Notes: generated by a model not told the origin, from the sequence alone. Counted from the stretch's first letter, positions 7,867 to 16,632 are shown. The stretch is DNA of 55,805 nucleotides from [Eubacterium] saphenum (GCA_004554555.1 SFLN01000001.1:1-55805), one strand, 5' to 3'. Made by a program: numbers and translations.

Positions 7867-8208
7867 ATGACGTTAGAGCGATTTAACGCCGCCGTCGACG
7901 AGCAGCTCGAGCTCTGCCGAAACCTTTTAATCGGCAAGGGCAAAGAGTACGCGCCGAAGTCGGACCGTGAGAATCAGGGCGATCGCCTCGAACACTTCAA
8001 GAAGGCCGCGGCTCTCACCGGCGGAAATCAGAAAAAGGCGCTGCTCGGAATGTTCTCGAAGCACATCATCTCGATTTGCGATATGTGCTCCGATTCTACG
8101 GGCTACACCGTCGACAAGTGGAACGAGAAAATCACGGACTCGATAAACTACCTTTTGATTCTCAAAGCAATGGTTACGGAGGAGGCTGATATGAATGGAC
8201 AGAATTAA
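7867..8208 (+). CDS. DUF1599-like (nucleotide modification-associated) protein
   Basis: 113 aa, all-helical. The pattern GKGKEYAPKSDRENQGDRLEHFKKAA, a later KHIISICDM and WNEKITDSINYLLILKAM resemble the DUF1599 / nucleotide-modification-associated domain found in phage nucleotide-metabolism clusters. It starts 4 nt after the polymerase stop and overlaps thyX by 14 nt. Its neighbours (ThyX, dUTPase, dCMP deaminase) fit a role in deoxynucleotide metabolism; the exact reaction is not known. Confidence 0.65.
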   Translation: MTLERFNAAVDEQLELCRNLLIGKGKEYAPKSDRENQGDRLEHFKKAAALTGGNQKKALLGMFSKHIISICDMCSDSTGYTVDKWNEKITDSINYLLILKAMVTEEADMNGQN

Positions 8209-8959
8209 AACGGCAATACTTAACCCTACGGCAATTAGCGAGTGCGCCAAAATGGAGGTATGCGCGGCTCGGCTGACGCAGCACGGGCACGAGATAAAAA
8301 ACCTCGAGGATTTTCTCGCGCTCTACGATAAGGAATTCAGCGAGAACACCGTGCAGGCGTTCGGCGAGCTTCCGCACCCGACACTCCAGAAATTCGGCGT
8401 CATAAACGCGGTAGTCGTCGGAGCGTCGAGGAGATTCCTCGCGCAGATAACGAGGCATCAGAACGAAGTCAAATTCATGTCGGCCTCGCTGCAGTACAGC
8501 GACTATTCCAACGAGTCGGATTTTGTCGTACCCTACGAGCTGTTAGACAGCCCCATGAAGGTCGGCTACCTCAGCCAATGCCAAGCGGCTATGGAGAAAT
8601 ATAAGCTCCTCGTCGACTATTGCGTGAGCAACGACTCGGCCGGCTACCTCGCACCGCAGGGCCTCAGAAATATTCTGATAATCAGCGCGACGCCGTTCCA
8701 ATGGAAGCACATGATAAGTCAGCGAGTTTGCCGGCGCAATACGCCCGAGACCCGTTACGTCATGCTCAGAATCTGGGAGCAGCTCTTCGAGCTCTCGCCC
8801 TCGCTGTTCTCGCTCTCGACGGTCGGCCCGTTCTGCATGGTCGAGGGCAAATGCCGCGAAGGCAGATTCGCGTGCGGCAGTCCGATACTCGGTACCCCCA
8901 AAGAGATTATAGCAACGGATTTTCCGCTGCTCGTCGAAGAGGAGGCACCCGATGAATGA
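8195..8959 (+). CDS. thyX: Flavin-dependent thymidylate synthase ThyX
   Basis: 254 aa. Makes dTMP from dUMP using FAD and methylene-THF. The ThyX signature is present in divergent form: ITRHQNEVKFMSASLQYSDY (Arg87, His88, then Ser and Tyr), where the usual RHR reads RHQ. Other conserved pieces are AGYLAPQGLRNILIISAT and FQWKHMISQRVCRRNTPETR. It overlaps the DUF1599 gene upstream and the small ORF downstream, so it belongs to one translationally coupled nucleotide-metabolism operon. Confidence 0.88.
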   Translation: MDRIKTAILNPTAISECAKMEVCAARLTQHGHEIKNLEDFLALYDKEFSENTVQAFGELPHPTLQKFGVINAVVVGASRRFLAQITRHQNEVKFMSASLQYSDYSNESDFVVPYELLDSPMKVGYLSQCQAAMEKYKLLVDYCVSNDSAGYLAPQGLRNILIISATPFQWKHMISQRVCRRNTPETRYVMLRIWEQLFELSPSLFSLSTVGPFCMVEGKCREGRFACGSPILGTPKEIIATDFPLLVEEEAPDE

Positions 8960-9161
8960 TTACGAGCTTCTTAAAGCTCTCCAGAACGAGCTCATTTTGA
9001 CCTTAAAGGCTCGCAAAAATATGGTAGGCGATTATGCTTCCCGTAACGTAAGCAAGGCCAAAATACACCGTCTGAGGCTCCAGATTCAAGAAGTGATGTG
9101 CCGTATAGAGAAGGCTTGCAAAAGCTCGCTCTACGTTGAAAAGGAGTCGTGGTTTTCATGA
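8952..9161 (+). CDS. Small helical hypothetical protein
   Basis: 69 aa, start overlapping the thyX stop and stop overlapping the dUTPase ATG (ATGA). The sequence is helical with Leu and Arg/Lys spacing that suggests a short coiled coil (ELLKALQNELILTLKARKN ... IHRLRLQIQEVMCRIEKA). No family recognised; tight overlap on both sides supports that it is translated. Confidence 0.65.
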   Translation: MNDYELLKALQNELILTLKARKNMVGDYASRNVSKAKIHRLRLQIQEVMCRIEKACKSSLYVEKESWFS

Positions 9162-9562
9162 AGATAAAATTGATTGATTTTCACGGCTCGGCACCTATCC
9201 GCGCTCACGATAACGACGCGGGCGCGGACGTGTTCAGTCCTCGCGACCAAACGATTTACCCCGGCCAAGTGTACAAGCTCCCCCTCGGCTTCGGCTTAGA
9301 GCTGCCCGACGGCTACGCGGGATTCATATTTCCGCGAAGCGGACTGAGTGCGAGAGGAATCGTCTGCGAGCTGCCGCCTATCGATTCGAGTTATCGCGGC
9401 GAGATTCACGCGATTATCTCTAACGTCGGCAACGACGGTTACGACATAAAGAAGGGCGACCGAATAGGTCAGCTCGTTATACTGCCGATAGCGATTCCCG
9501 ATTTTACCTACGAGGCCTTGACCGTTCGGGGCGAGGGCGCGTTCGGTAGCTCGGGGAGGTAG
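9158..9562 (+). CDS. dut: dUTP diphosphatase
   Basis: 134-aa trimeric dUTPase. It hydrolyses dUTP to dUMP, feeding ThyX and keeping uracil out of phage DNA. All five motifs are visible: AHDNDAGADVFS (1), PRSGLSARG (2), PPIDSSYRGEIHAIISN (3), GDRIGQLVI (4) and the glycine-rich C-terminal RGEGAFGSSGR (5). ATG at 9158 is preferred over GTG at 9149 because AAGGAG at 9141-9146 is correctly spaced for it. Confidence 0.95.
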   Translation: MKIKLIDFHGSAPIRAHDNDAGADVFSPRDQTIYPGQVYKLPLGFGLELPDGYAGFIFPRSGLSARGIVCELPPIDSSYRGEIHAIISNVGNDGYDIKKGDRIGQLVILPIAIPDFTYEALTVRGEGAFGSSGR

Positions 9563-9565
9563 ACC

Positions 9566-10000
9566 ATGCGAATAAGCAAAGACAACTACTATTTGAAAAT
9601 CGCGAAGGCCGTGGCCGAGCGGTCGACTTGCCTTCGCAGGAAATACGGCGCCGTTATCGTAGCCGACGACGAAATCATCTCGACCGGCTACAACGGCTCA
9701 CCGAGAGGAGAAGTAAATTGCTGCGACGTTGGAGAATGCTATTGCAAAACGCATGTGGCACCTGTCGACGAGAATGCCGCAAGGCATGGCGACCAATACG
9801 GGTGCTGCGTGGCCGTTCATGCCGAGCAAAATGCGATTATCAGCGCGAGCCGACGCGAAATGCAAGGCGCGACGCTTTACCTCGCATGCCTCGACGAAAC
9901 CATTGACCCCGCTCCGTGTAATATCTGCAACCGCATGATTAAAAACGCGGGCATAACAAGGGTCGTAACGAAAGCGGGTGAAGTCCATTGTCAGACTTAA
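9566..10000 (+). CDS. dCMP deaminase (ComEB-like)
   Basis: 144 aa, zinc-dependent deoxycytidylate deaminase. HAE (His85, Glu87) and PCNIC (Cys118, Cys121) form the zinc site; STGYNGSPRG is the substrate-binding loop, and a Cys-rich insertion (CCDVGECYCKTH) is typical of dCMP deaminases. It converts dCMP to dUMP for ThyX. It completes a dTMP-supply set with dUTPase and ThyX and overlaps the primase-helicase gene by 13 nt. Confidence 0.92.
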   Translation: MRISKDNYYLKIAKAVAERSTCLRRKYGAVIVADDEIISTGYNGSPRGEVNCCDVGECYCKTHVAPVDENAARHGDQYGCCVAVHAEQNAIISASRREMQGATLYLACLDETIDPAPCNICNRMIKNAGITRVVTKAGEVHCQT

Positions 10001-12384
10001 AGTACGACGGCTTAATCACAATCGCGACGGGGACTTCTCGGCGGTCGACTAATTGGAAAAACAAGGAAATGCTCTGGTCGGAATTCGTCGAGAAGCTCGG
10101 CCGCGTGACGCGGACGCAGGAGACGCAAGCCGAATATGCGAGAATGCCGAAGGACGAGCGCGACGCGGCCAAAGACGTCGGCGGCTTCGTCGGAGGCACT
10201 CTCAAAGGTGGCCGCAGGAAAATCGACGCGATAGTACAGCGCCGCCTCATCACGCTCGACATGGACTCGATTCCCGCGGGCGAGGACCCGTGGCCGACCG
10301 TGACCTTGATTCTCGGCTGCGCGGCTGTTCTTTACAGCACTCACAGTCACACGGAAAAAGCCCCGAGGCTGCGTCTCGTGATTCCGCTCTCGCGGCCGGT
10401 ATCGCCGGAAGAGTACGAGGCTATCGCGAGACGAATTGCCGGCGACGTGGGAATCGACATGTGCGACGATACGACCTACGAGCCTCACCGCCTTATGTAT
10501 TGGGCGAGCGCCTCCACCGACGCCGAATTTCGTTACGAGGTGCAAGACGGCCCGTGGCTCGACGCCGACGAGCAGCTCGCGAGATATTCCGATTGGAAGG
10601 ACCCGACGCAATGGCCCGTATCAAGCAGGAAGGCGGGCGCCGTTCAGCGTCTCGCGGACAAGCAAGGCGACCCCACCGAAAAGGAAGGAATTATCGGCGC
10701 GTTCTGTCGGATTTACGATATAGAGGACGCTATCGAGACCTTCCTCCCCGACGTCTACAAGAAGGGTGAGGGCGGCCGCTACACCTACACCGGCGGCTCT
10801 ACCTCGGGCGGACTCGTTATTTACGAGGACGGAAAATTTGCGTATAGTCATCACAGCACGGACCCCATAAGCGGAAAGCTCTGCAACGCCTTCGACCTCG
10901 TGCGGATTCATTTATTCGGCAAGGACGACGAAGGCAAGCCGGCGAATACCGCTTCCAATAATTTGCCCTCGTTCAAGAACATGGTAAAGTGGGTAGAAAC
11001 CAACTGCGCCGACGTAATGAAGGAGCTGCAAAGCAAGCAGCTCAACTATATCGTCGAGCTCTTCGGAGAAGGCGACGAAGCGCCGGACATGAATTGGGTA
11101 TCTCAGCTTGAAGTGAATCAGAAAACGGGGCACGCGGCGGCGACGGTCGATAATATCCGAATTATCGTGAAGAACGACCCTCGCTTTAAGAACACGTTTT
11201 ACTTTGACGAATTCATGGAGAGACCTATGGTCTGCGGCGATTTGCCGTGGAAGAAATTCGACGGCAAGCCTCGGTCATGGGACGACGTAGACGACGCGGG
11301 AGTACATAATATTCTCGAGAAGGACTACAAAATCGACAGCGTGCCGAAAACCCGCGAGGGAATCGACCTCGCCTTAATGGACGTCAGCCGACACCCCGTA
11401 AAAGAATATTTGCGCTCGCTCGTCTGGGACGGAGAGAAACGCGCCGAGACGGTTTTCATAGATTACCTCGGAGCCGAGGACTCGCGATACACGCGCACGG
11501 TGACCCGTAAGGCTCTCCTCGGAGCAGCGGCGAGAATATTATCGCCCGGCTGCAAACACGACCACATGCTCGTTCTGGTGGGCCCGCAGGGCTGCCGTAA
11601 GTCAACGACTTTGAAGAAGCTCGGCAAGGAATGGTTTTCCGATTCCCTTTATACCATGACAGGCAAGGACGCCTACGAGCAGCTTCAAGGGAGTTGGATA
11701 ATCGAGCTCGGAGAAATGGCCGCGACGAGAAAAGCGGAAATCGAGCAGATAAAGCAATTCGTCTCGAAGCAAGAGGACAACTACCGCGCGGCGTACGCTC
11801 GCCGCACTCAATGCCACCCGAGACAATGCGCCTTTTTCGGAACGACCAACGACGAGGAATTCCTCCGCGACCCGACCGGCGCGCGCCGCTTCTGGCCCGT
11901 CGTCGTGACGGACGTCGGACGCGATTTAGGCGACAATCTCACCGGAGCAATCGTAGACCAAATCTGGGCGGAGGTCGTCTCGTACTACGAAGCGGGAGAA
12001 ACTTGGTATCTCGATAACAGTATCGAGGAGCTCGCGCGGAAGGTGCAGGCCGACCATACGGAAGCGAACGGCAAGCTCGGACTTATAGAGAATTTCCTCG
12101 ACGCGCTGCTGCCGGTCGGCTGGGACGATTACGACCTCGAGCGGAGGCTCCTCTTCTGGAGCGGCGGATTCGGCGAGGAGAAAGGAGGCACGGAGACGCG
12201 GACGAAAGTCTGCGCGCTGGAAATCTGGCAGGAGCTTTTTAAGGGTGACCCCAAGGGCTATACTCAGGCGCAAGCGCGAGAAATCGTCGGTCTTTTGAGA
12301 ATGATTCCCGGCTGGAAGCTGTCGACGTCGGTCAACTGCGGAGCGCTTTACGGGCGTCAGCGGGGATTCGTAAGAGTCGGTTAG
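9988..12384 (+). CDS. Primase-helicase, virulence-associated E type
   Basis: 798-aa replication protein. The N-terminal part (about 1-200) looks like an archaeo-eukaryotic-type primase domain (LDMDSIPAG; THSHTEKAPRLRLVIPLSRP; DDTTYEPHRLMYW). A linker follows, then the VirE/SF3-like helicase domain with Walker A GPQGCRKST (about 532-540), WIIELGEMAA (Walker B-like) and FFGTTNDEEFLRDPTGARRF. The start is a TTG inside the previous gene. It ends in TAG, followed in frame by 50 further sense codons within the repeat element downstream, which may be a remnant. It would prime and unwind at the phage origin. Confidence 0.9.
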   Translation: MSDLKYDGLITIATGTSRRSTNWKNKEMLWSEFVEKLGRVTRTQETQAEYARMPKDERDAAKDVGGFVGGTLKGGRRKIDAIVQRRLITLDMDSIPAGEDPWPTVTLILGCAAVLYSTHSHTEKAPRLRLVIPLSRPVSPEEYEAIARRIAGDVGIDMCDDTTYEPHRLMYWASASTDAEFRYEVQDGPWLDADEQLARYSDWKDPTQWPVSSRKAGAVQRLADKQGDPTEKEGIIGAFCRIYDIEDAIETFLPDVYKKGEGGRYTYTGGSTSGGLVIYEDGKFAYSHHSTDPISGKLCNAFDLVRIHLFGKDDEGKPANTASNNLPSFKNMVKWVETNCADVMKELQSKQLNYIVELFGEGDEAPDMNWVSQLEVNQKTGHAAATVDNIRIIVKNDPRFKNTFYFDEFMERPMVCGDLPWKKFDGKPRSWDDVDDAGVHNILEKDYKIDSVPKTREGIDLALMDVSRHPVKEYLRSLVWDGEKRAETVFIDYLGAEDSRYTRTVTRKALLGAAARILSPGCKHDHMLVLVGPQGCRKSTTLKKLGKEWFSDSLYTMTGKDAYEQLQGSWIIELGEMAATRKAEIEQIKQFVSKQEDNYRAAYARRTQCHPRQCAFFGTTNDEEFLRDPTGARRFWPVVVTDVGRDLGDNLTGAIVDQIWAEVVSYYEAGETWYLDNSIEELARKVQADHTEANGKLGLIENFLDALLPVGWDDYDLERRLLFWSGGFGEEKGGTETRTKVCALEIWQELFKGDPKGYTQAQAREIVGLLRMIPGWKLSTSVNCGALYGRQRGFVRVG

Positions 12385-12677
12385 GTAGTCGAGGTAGCGG
12401 AGAAACGCTCAACTTTTTTCCGTCAAGGGTACGTCGGAACGAGTTTTGAGGTAGTCGAGCAACAAAGTTTTGTTGTTTTGCAACAAAGTGCTGACGACTC
12501 TGCTACCTCGATTTTCCTTTTCATAGCAAGGCTTTAGGGATTTTTGCAACAAAGTAGTTGATAAAAAGCAAAAAGAAAAAATATTTTTTGAGGGGTGTAT
12601 GTAAACGTCGTTTTTCCCACCCCCACGTATTACACGTATATATAAGAAATTTTTGTTGCGTCAGCTACTCGACTACC
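12385..12677 (+). repeat. Intergenic GGTAGTCGA element, copy 1
   Basis: The whole 309-bp gap between the primase-helicase and VRR-NUC genes. It contains GGTAGTCGAGGTAGC (12384-12398), GGTAGTCGAG (12450-12459), GCTACCTCGA (12502-12511), GTAGTTGAT (12554) and GCTACTCGACTACC (12664-12677). The core (12554-12677) has an A-rich run, TGAGGGGTGTATG, a GGGGTG/CACCCC hairpin and a terminal inverted motif. Copies 2 and 3 lie at 20364-20595 and 43811-44030. Function unknown. Confidence 0.75.
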
Positions 12678-12693
12678 TGAAAGGAGGATTCGC

Positions 12694-12978
12694 GTGTACG
12701 AAAGCGCTCTTGAAAAGAAAATATGCGATTATATCAAAGCACTCGGCGGCAAAGCGTTCAAATGGGTGAGCCCGGGCGCGACGGGCGTGCCGGACAGAAT
12801 CGCGATATTGCCCGGCGGCAAAATCATATTTATCGAGGTCAAGCGCCCGGGACTGAGCGACGGGAGAAGTGTTCGGCAAAAGAAGGTCGCGGCGCTGCTC
12901 GAGGGGCTCGGCTGCACGGTGTGGAGAATCGCGGGCATGGACGAATTGATAGCGAGGTTAAACGAGTATGGAGTATAA
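12694..12978 (+). CDS. VRR-NUC domain nuclease
   Basis: 94-aa stand-alone VRR-NUC protein of the PD-(D/E)XK superfamily. The catalytic pattern is visible: GATGVPDRIAIL (Asp) then IIFIEVKRPG (Glu-x-Lys). Start is GTG at 12694 with AAAGGAGG 9 nt upstream. It overlaps the SNF2 helicase gene, a very common pairing in Firmicutes phages. Structure-specific (Holliday-junction or flap) nuclease activity is known for the family; the substrate here is inferred. Confidence 0.9.
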   Translation: MYESALEKKICDYIKALGGKAFKWVSPGATGVPDRIAILPGGKIIFIEVKRPGLSDGRSVRQKKVAALLEGLGCTVWRIAGMDELIARLNEYGV

Positions 12979-14329
12979 GCCGTATTATTATCAGGCGTTC
13001 GCCGAGCAATTCGTTCTCGACAACGCCGCCGCGGGCTTGCTGCTCGATATGGGAATGGGAAAGACGGTAATCAGTCTGACCGCGGCGGATAAACTGCTGA
13101 ATGATTATTTCGCCGTGAGGAAGGTGCTCGTCATAGCTCCGCTTAAACCGGCGCGGGAGACGTGGCTTCCCGAAATTGGAAAGTGGAATCACTTGAAGCA
13201 TTTGAAACCGTCGCTCGTTATAGGCTCCCAGACGGACCGTATCGCAGCTTTGAAGCGCGAGGCTGATATTTATATTATCAACAGAGAAAACGTCGTGTGG
13301 CTCGTCGAGCACTATAAATCGAAGTGGCCTTTTGACATGGTGATTATCGACGAGCTCTCGAGCTTTAAGTCGAGCAAGGCGCAGCGCTTCCGGGCATTGA
13401 AAAAGGTCAGGAAGTATATCACCCGAATTGTCGGCTTGACGGGAACGCCTTCCCCGAACGGTCTGCTCGACTTGTGGCCGGAGATGTATCTGCTTGACGA
13501 AGGCAAGGCTCTCGGCAGAACGCTGACGAGCTACCGCGATACTTATTTCTTGCCGGACAAACGGAACGCCGTGACGGTTTTCTCGTGGAAACCGAAAGAG
13601 GGCGCCGAGACGAAAATCTACGAGAAATTGAGCGGGCTCTGTATCAGCATGAAGTCGTCGGAATACTTGCAGCTTCCCGAGAGGCTTCTGCTTCGGCGGG
13701 AATTCGAGTTGTCGGAGTCGGCGCGGTGGCTGTACAAGCAGCTCGAGCGCGACACCCTCCTTCCCTTCGCGGACGGAGATATTGACGCTCCTACCGCGGC
13801 GGTACTCACAAACAAACTTATGCAGGCCGCGGGCGGCGCGGCGTACAACGAGAACGGGAATGTCAGAGAGCTTCACAACGACAAGCTCGAGGCGCTCGAT
13901 ACCTTAATCGAGGAGGCGAACGGTCAGCCCGTTCTGGTGTTCTACGCGTACAAGCACGAGCGCGACAGAATAATGGCTCGCTATCCCGAGGCGGTCGACA
14001 TAAAGGAGAATACGGCGGTCACGCGCTGGAATAAGGGCGAGATTCCTATTCTCCTCGCTCACCCCGCGAGCGCGGGTCACGGCTTGAATTTACAAGCCGG
14101 CGGTCATATCGCGATATGGTACGGACTTCCGACGAGCTTGGAGCTTTTCCAGCAAGCTAATAAGCGGCTGCACCGCCCCGGGCAGAAGGAGACCGTGCTG
14201 ATTCACGTGATACTGATGAAGGACACCTACGACTATAAGGTCTTAGACGATATTCTCACGCCGAAGGAGGCGCGGCAGAATTCGCTCATAGAGGCTTTGA
14301 AAGCGAGAATAACGGAGGTATGTACATGA
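12968..14329 (+). CDS. SNF2-family DNA helicase/translocase
   Basis: 453-aa SF2 protein of the phage SNF2 type. Walker A LDMGMGKTVIS (about 27-37), motif II IIDELSSFK (DELS), motif III GLTGTPSPNG and motif VI QANKRLHRPGQ are all present. The upstream VRR-NUC overlaps it by 11 nt, suggesting the two act together on branched phage DNA. ATG start lies inside the VRR-NUC gene. Confidence 0.92.
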   Translation: MEYKPYYYQAFAEQFVLDNAAAGLLLDMGMGKTVISLTAADKLLNDYFAVRKVLVIAPLKPARETWLPEIGKWNHLKHLKPSLVIGSQTDRIAALKREADIYIINRENVVWLVEHYKSKWPFDMVIIDELSSFKSSKAQRFRALKKVRKYITRIVGLTGTPSPNGLLDLWPEMYLLDEGKALGRTLTSYRDTYFLPDKRNAVTVFSWKPKEGAETKIYEKLSGLCISMKSSEYLQLPERLLLRREFELSESARWLYKQLERDTLLPFADGDIDAPTAAVLTNKLMQAAGGAAYNENGNVRELHNDKLEALDTLIEEANGQPVLVFYAYKHERDRIMARYPEAVDIKENTAVTRWNKGEIPILLAHPASAGHGLNLQAGGHIAIWYGLPTSLELFQQANKRLHRPGQKETVLIHVILMKDTYDYKVLDDILTPKEARQNSLIEALKARITEVCT

Positions 14330-14754
14330 CGGTAGAAGAGGCGAAGGAATACCTCGAGCGCGGATTCGCGTATCGGGAGAAGATTCAGGGCGAGCAAAGG
14401 CGATTGGACCATTGGCGGCACGTTGCCGAGTCTATGGCGATAAAGTCCGGCTCCGGCGGCGGAAGCTCTTATCCCTCGAAGAAGGTGGAGACCTGCGCGG
14501 TCAATATCGTGGATATTGAAAGCGAGATTCAGGAGGAGCTCGACCGTTTGCAGCAAATCGAGCTTGAAATAGAATCGGCGATAAACAAATACGTCGAGGA
14601 CCCGAAGCTGAAATTGCTTCTCGAAATGAGGTACTTGAATTATATGCGGTGGCGGGAAATCTCGTCGACGCTGCACATGACTCTCCGCTGGGTAATGACG
14701 CTTCACAAGGACGCGGTCGAGGCCTTTGCGGAGAAAGCACCTGCGGTGCATTAA
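14326..14754 (+). CDS. DUF1492-like late transcription regulator
   Basis: 142 aa with sigma-70 region-4-like build. A long coiled coil (VDIESEIQEELDRLQQIELEIESAI) precedes a helix-turn-helix (LLEMRYLNYMRWREISSTLHMTLRWVMTLHKDA). The ATG at 14326 suits the upstream GGAGG and overlaps the SNF2 stop (ATGA). Such ArpU/RinA/DUF1492 proteins sit just before the terminase genes and control late transcription; here a strong promoter follows within 20 nt, supporting that role. Confidence 0.8.
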   Translation: MTVEEAKEYLERGFAYREKIQGEQRRLDHWRHVAESMAIKSGSGGGSSYPSKKVETCAVNIVDIESEIQEELDRLQQIELEIESAINKYVEDPKLKLLLEMRYLNYMRWREISSTLHMTLRWVMTLHKDAVEAFAEKAPAVH

Positions 14755-14773
14755 GTAGACGCTTTGAAAGCGA

Positions 14774-14803
14774 TTTACAAACGGCTTAAGAGTGCGATAT
14801 AAT
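14774..14803 (+). promoter_or_regulatory. Probable late promoter
   Basis: TTTACA (14774-14779), 18-bp spacer, TATAAT (14798-14803), placed right after the late regulator gene and upstream of terS. Several hairpin/T-run units lie between it and terS. Confidence 0.7.
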
Positions 14804-14814
14804 GTAAAATGCGG

Positions 14815-14936
14815 GAGCGCGAGGGGTGGGCTGTCCTTTTGCGCTTTTTGCTTTATTACGGGTAGCTGCGGGGAATACTCCGCTTTTACCGGCGAGACGC
14901 GGTGTAGGCCTCCGGTGCCGCGCCTCGTCTTTTTCG
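14815..14936 (+). terminator. Stacked hairpin/T-run units before terS
   Basis: Three candidate terminators in about 120 nt: GCGC...GCGCTTTTTG (14817-14851), GCGGGGAATACTCCGC followed by TTTT (about 14868-14887), and CGAGACGCGG/CCGCGCCTCG followed by TCTTTTT (14893-14934). They lie between the late promoter and the late genes, so they could be a leader for antitermination or end a small RNA. Confidence 0.5.
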
Positions 14937-14974
14937 GCTGGAGGAAAGGAGGTCGTTAGGAGGAGGCGATAGTT

Positions 14975-15469
14975 GTGGCTAAGTTGACCGACAAACAACG
15001 GAAAATGATTATCGCTGACCGCGCGGAGGGCTCGAGCATACGAGCCTTAGCGGCACACTATAAAGTCTCCACTACGACCATACAATCTGTGCTGAAAAGC
15101 GATACAGAGTTAATGCAGAAAATGGCGCAAAAAGTCGAGGAGAAAAGAGCCGAGAACACTAAGAGCGTGCTCGCTTATATGGACGCCAAGAAGGAAAAAG
15201 TCTGCGGAATCCTCGACAAATTTCTTGACGCGCTGCAAAGCTCCGAAAAAATCGAAGGCGCTACGCTGAGTCAGATAGCGACGGCCATGGGAATCCTTAT
15301 CGATAAGTACACGGCCAACGAGATATTTAATTCCGGCGACGCCGAGAGCAATAACCTGTTTGAAGCGCTCGACTCTATCGGAGAGGAGGGCTTCGATGAC
15401 ATACCGGAAATTCAGCGCGAGGCAGAAGGTAACGCTTCTGTGGTGGAAAACAAAAAGCTTCCGAAGTAA
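14975..15469 (+). CDS. terS: Terminase small subunit
   Basis: 164 aa. N-terminal helix-turn-helix for binding the packaging site (LTDKQRKMIIADRAEGSSIR ... ALAAHYKVSTTTIQSVLK), then a helical oligomerisation region. Start is GTG at 14975 behind GGAGGAGG. It overlaps the large subunit start, the normal terS-terL arrangement. It recognises phage DNA and loads TerL. Confidence 0.88.
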   Translation: MAKLTDKQRKMIIADRAEGSSIRALAAHYKVSTTTIQSVLKSDTELMQKMAQKVEEKRAENTKSVLAYMDAKKEKVCGILDKFLDALQSSEKIEGATLSQIATAMGILIDKYTANEIFNSGDAESNNLFEALDSIGEEGFDDIPEIQREAEGNASVVENKKLPK

Positions 15470-16619
15470 AGACGGAATCATCTGCGACGGCTCTATCCGT
15501 TCCGGCAAGACCGTCTCAATGTCGGTAGGCTTTATCCTTTGGAGCATGCGGACCTTTAACAACGAGAGCTTCGCGATTTGCGGACGCACCATTGAGGCCT
15601 TGCGCCGCAACGTTATCGTACATATCCCGACATGGCTCGAGGGCATATTCAAGGTCACCGAACGACGCAGCGAAAACAAGCTGATTGTGACGCTTGGCAA
15701 CCGCACGAATACGTATTACCTTTTCGGCGGCCGCGACGAATCCAGCTACACGCTGATTCAAGGAATCACGCTCGCCGGCGTTCTGTTCGACGAGGTCGCG
15801 CTCATGCCTCGCTCCTTCGTAGAGCAGGCTATGGCGAGATGTTCCGTGTCCGGCTCCAAGTTTTGGTTTAACTGCAACCCCGAGAGCCCGGGTCATTGGT
15901 TTTATAAAGAGTGGATTTGCAAGGCGCGGGAGCGCAATATGCTTTACCTCCACTTCACCATGGACGACAATCTCAGCCTCGACCCCGCGATAAAAACGCG
16001 CTACGCGGGAATGTACAGCGGGGTGTTCTACGACCGATATATTCGCGGGCTTTGGGTAGTCGCGGAGGGCTTGATTTATACCATGTTCAATAAGGCCTCC
16101 CACGTCGTCCCAGACGAGCCCCGCGAATACGAGGAATATTATATCTCTTGCGACTACGGTACTCTAAATCCGACGTCTATGGGCCTCTGGGGACGTTCTG
16201 AGGGCAAATGGTATCGGATTCGAGAATATTACTACAACGGAAGGAAAGAATCGTACCAACGGACCGACGAGGAGCACTACGAAGCGCTTGAAAAGCTCGC
16301 AGGCGGCCTCCCGATTCGCAAGGTCATTGTCGACCCTTCCGCTGCGTCGTTTATAGAGGTTATCAGACGCCACGACAAGTATATCGTGGAGCACGCGTCG
16401 AACAGAGTAATCGACGGAATCCGCGACGTCGCGACTCACTTAAACGCTGGAGACATTTTGATTTGCGAGTGCTGCAAGGACTGCATTCGCGAATTCGGCC
16501 TTTATCGGTGGGACGAAAAAGCGGCGGAAGATAAACCACTCAAAACTGACGACCATGCAATGGACGATTTAAGATACTTTGTGCGGGCGGTGTTCGCGCC
16601 TGCGAGATTCAGCTTTTAA
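15396..16619 (+). CDS. terL: Terminase large subunit
   Basis: 407-aa packaging ATPase/nuclease from the ATG at 15396, chosen because GGAGAGGAGG precedes it; the longer TTG start at 15360 lacks a site. Walker A GSIRSGKT (about 32-39), Walker B AGVLFDEVAL, coupling motif WFNCNPESPGHWF, then the RNase H-like nuclease with ISCDYGTLNP, VIVDPSAAS and DHAMDDLRYF acidic residues. It cuts and translocates DNA into the prohead through the portal. Confidence 0.95.
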   Translation: MTYRKFSARQKVTLLWWKTKSFRSKDGIICDGSIRSGKTVSMSVGFILWSMRTFNNESFAICGRTIEALRRNVIVHIPTWLEGIFKVTERRSENKLIVTLGNRTNTYYLFGGRDESSYTLIQGITLAGVLFDEVALMPRSFVEQAMARCSVSGSKFWFNCNPESPGHWFYKEWICKARERNMLYLHFTMDDNLSLDPAIKTRYAGMYSGVFYDRYIRGLWVVAEGLIYTMFNKASHVVPDEPREYEEYYISCDYGTLNPTSMGLWGRSEGKWYRIREYYYNGRKESYQRTDEEHYEALEKLAGGLPIRKVIVDPSAASFIEVIRRHDKYIVEHASNRVIDGIRDVATHLNAGDILICECCKDCIREFGLYRWDEKAAEDKPLKTDDHAMDDLRYFVRAVFAPARFSF

Positions 16620-16632
16620 GGAGGCGGGATAA

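Noticed and set aside
5958..7943. 661-aa open frame on the minus strand opposite the DNA polymerase
   Set aside because: Shadow ORF: no ribosome-binding site, no recognisable domain, and the plus strand carries all polymerase motifs. Long antisense frames are common here because of codon bias.
12385..12677. CRISPR array
   Set aside because: The repeated GGTAGTCGA motifs are irregularly spaced and in both orientations, with no constant-length spacers.
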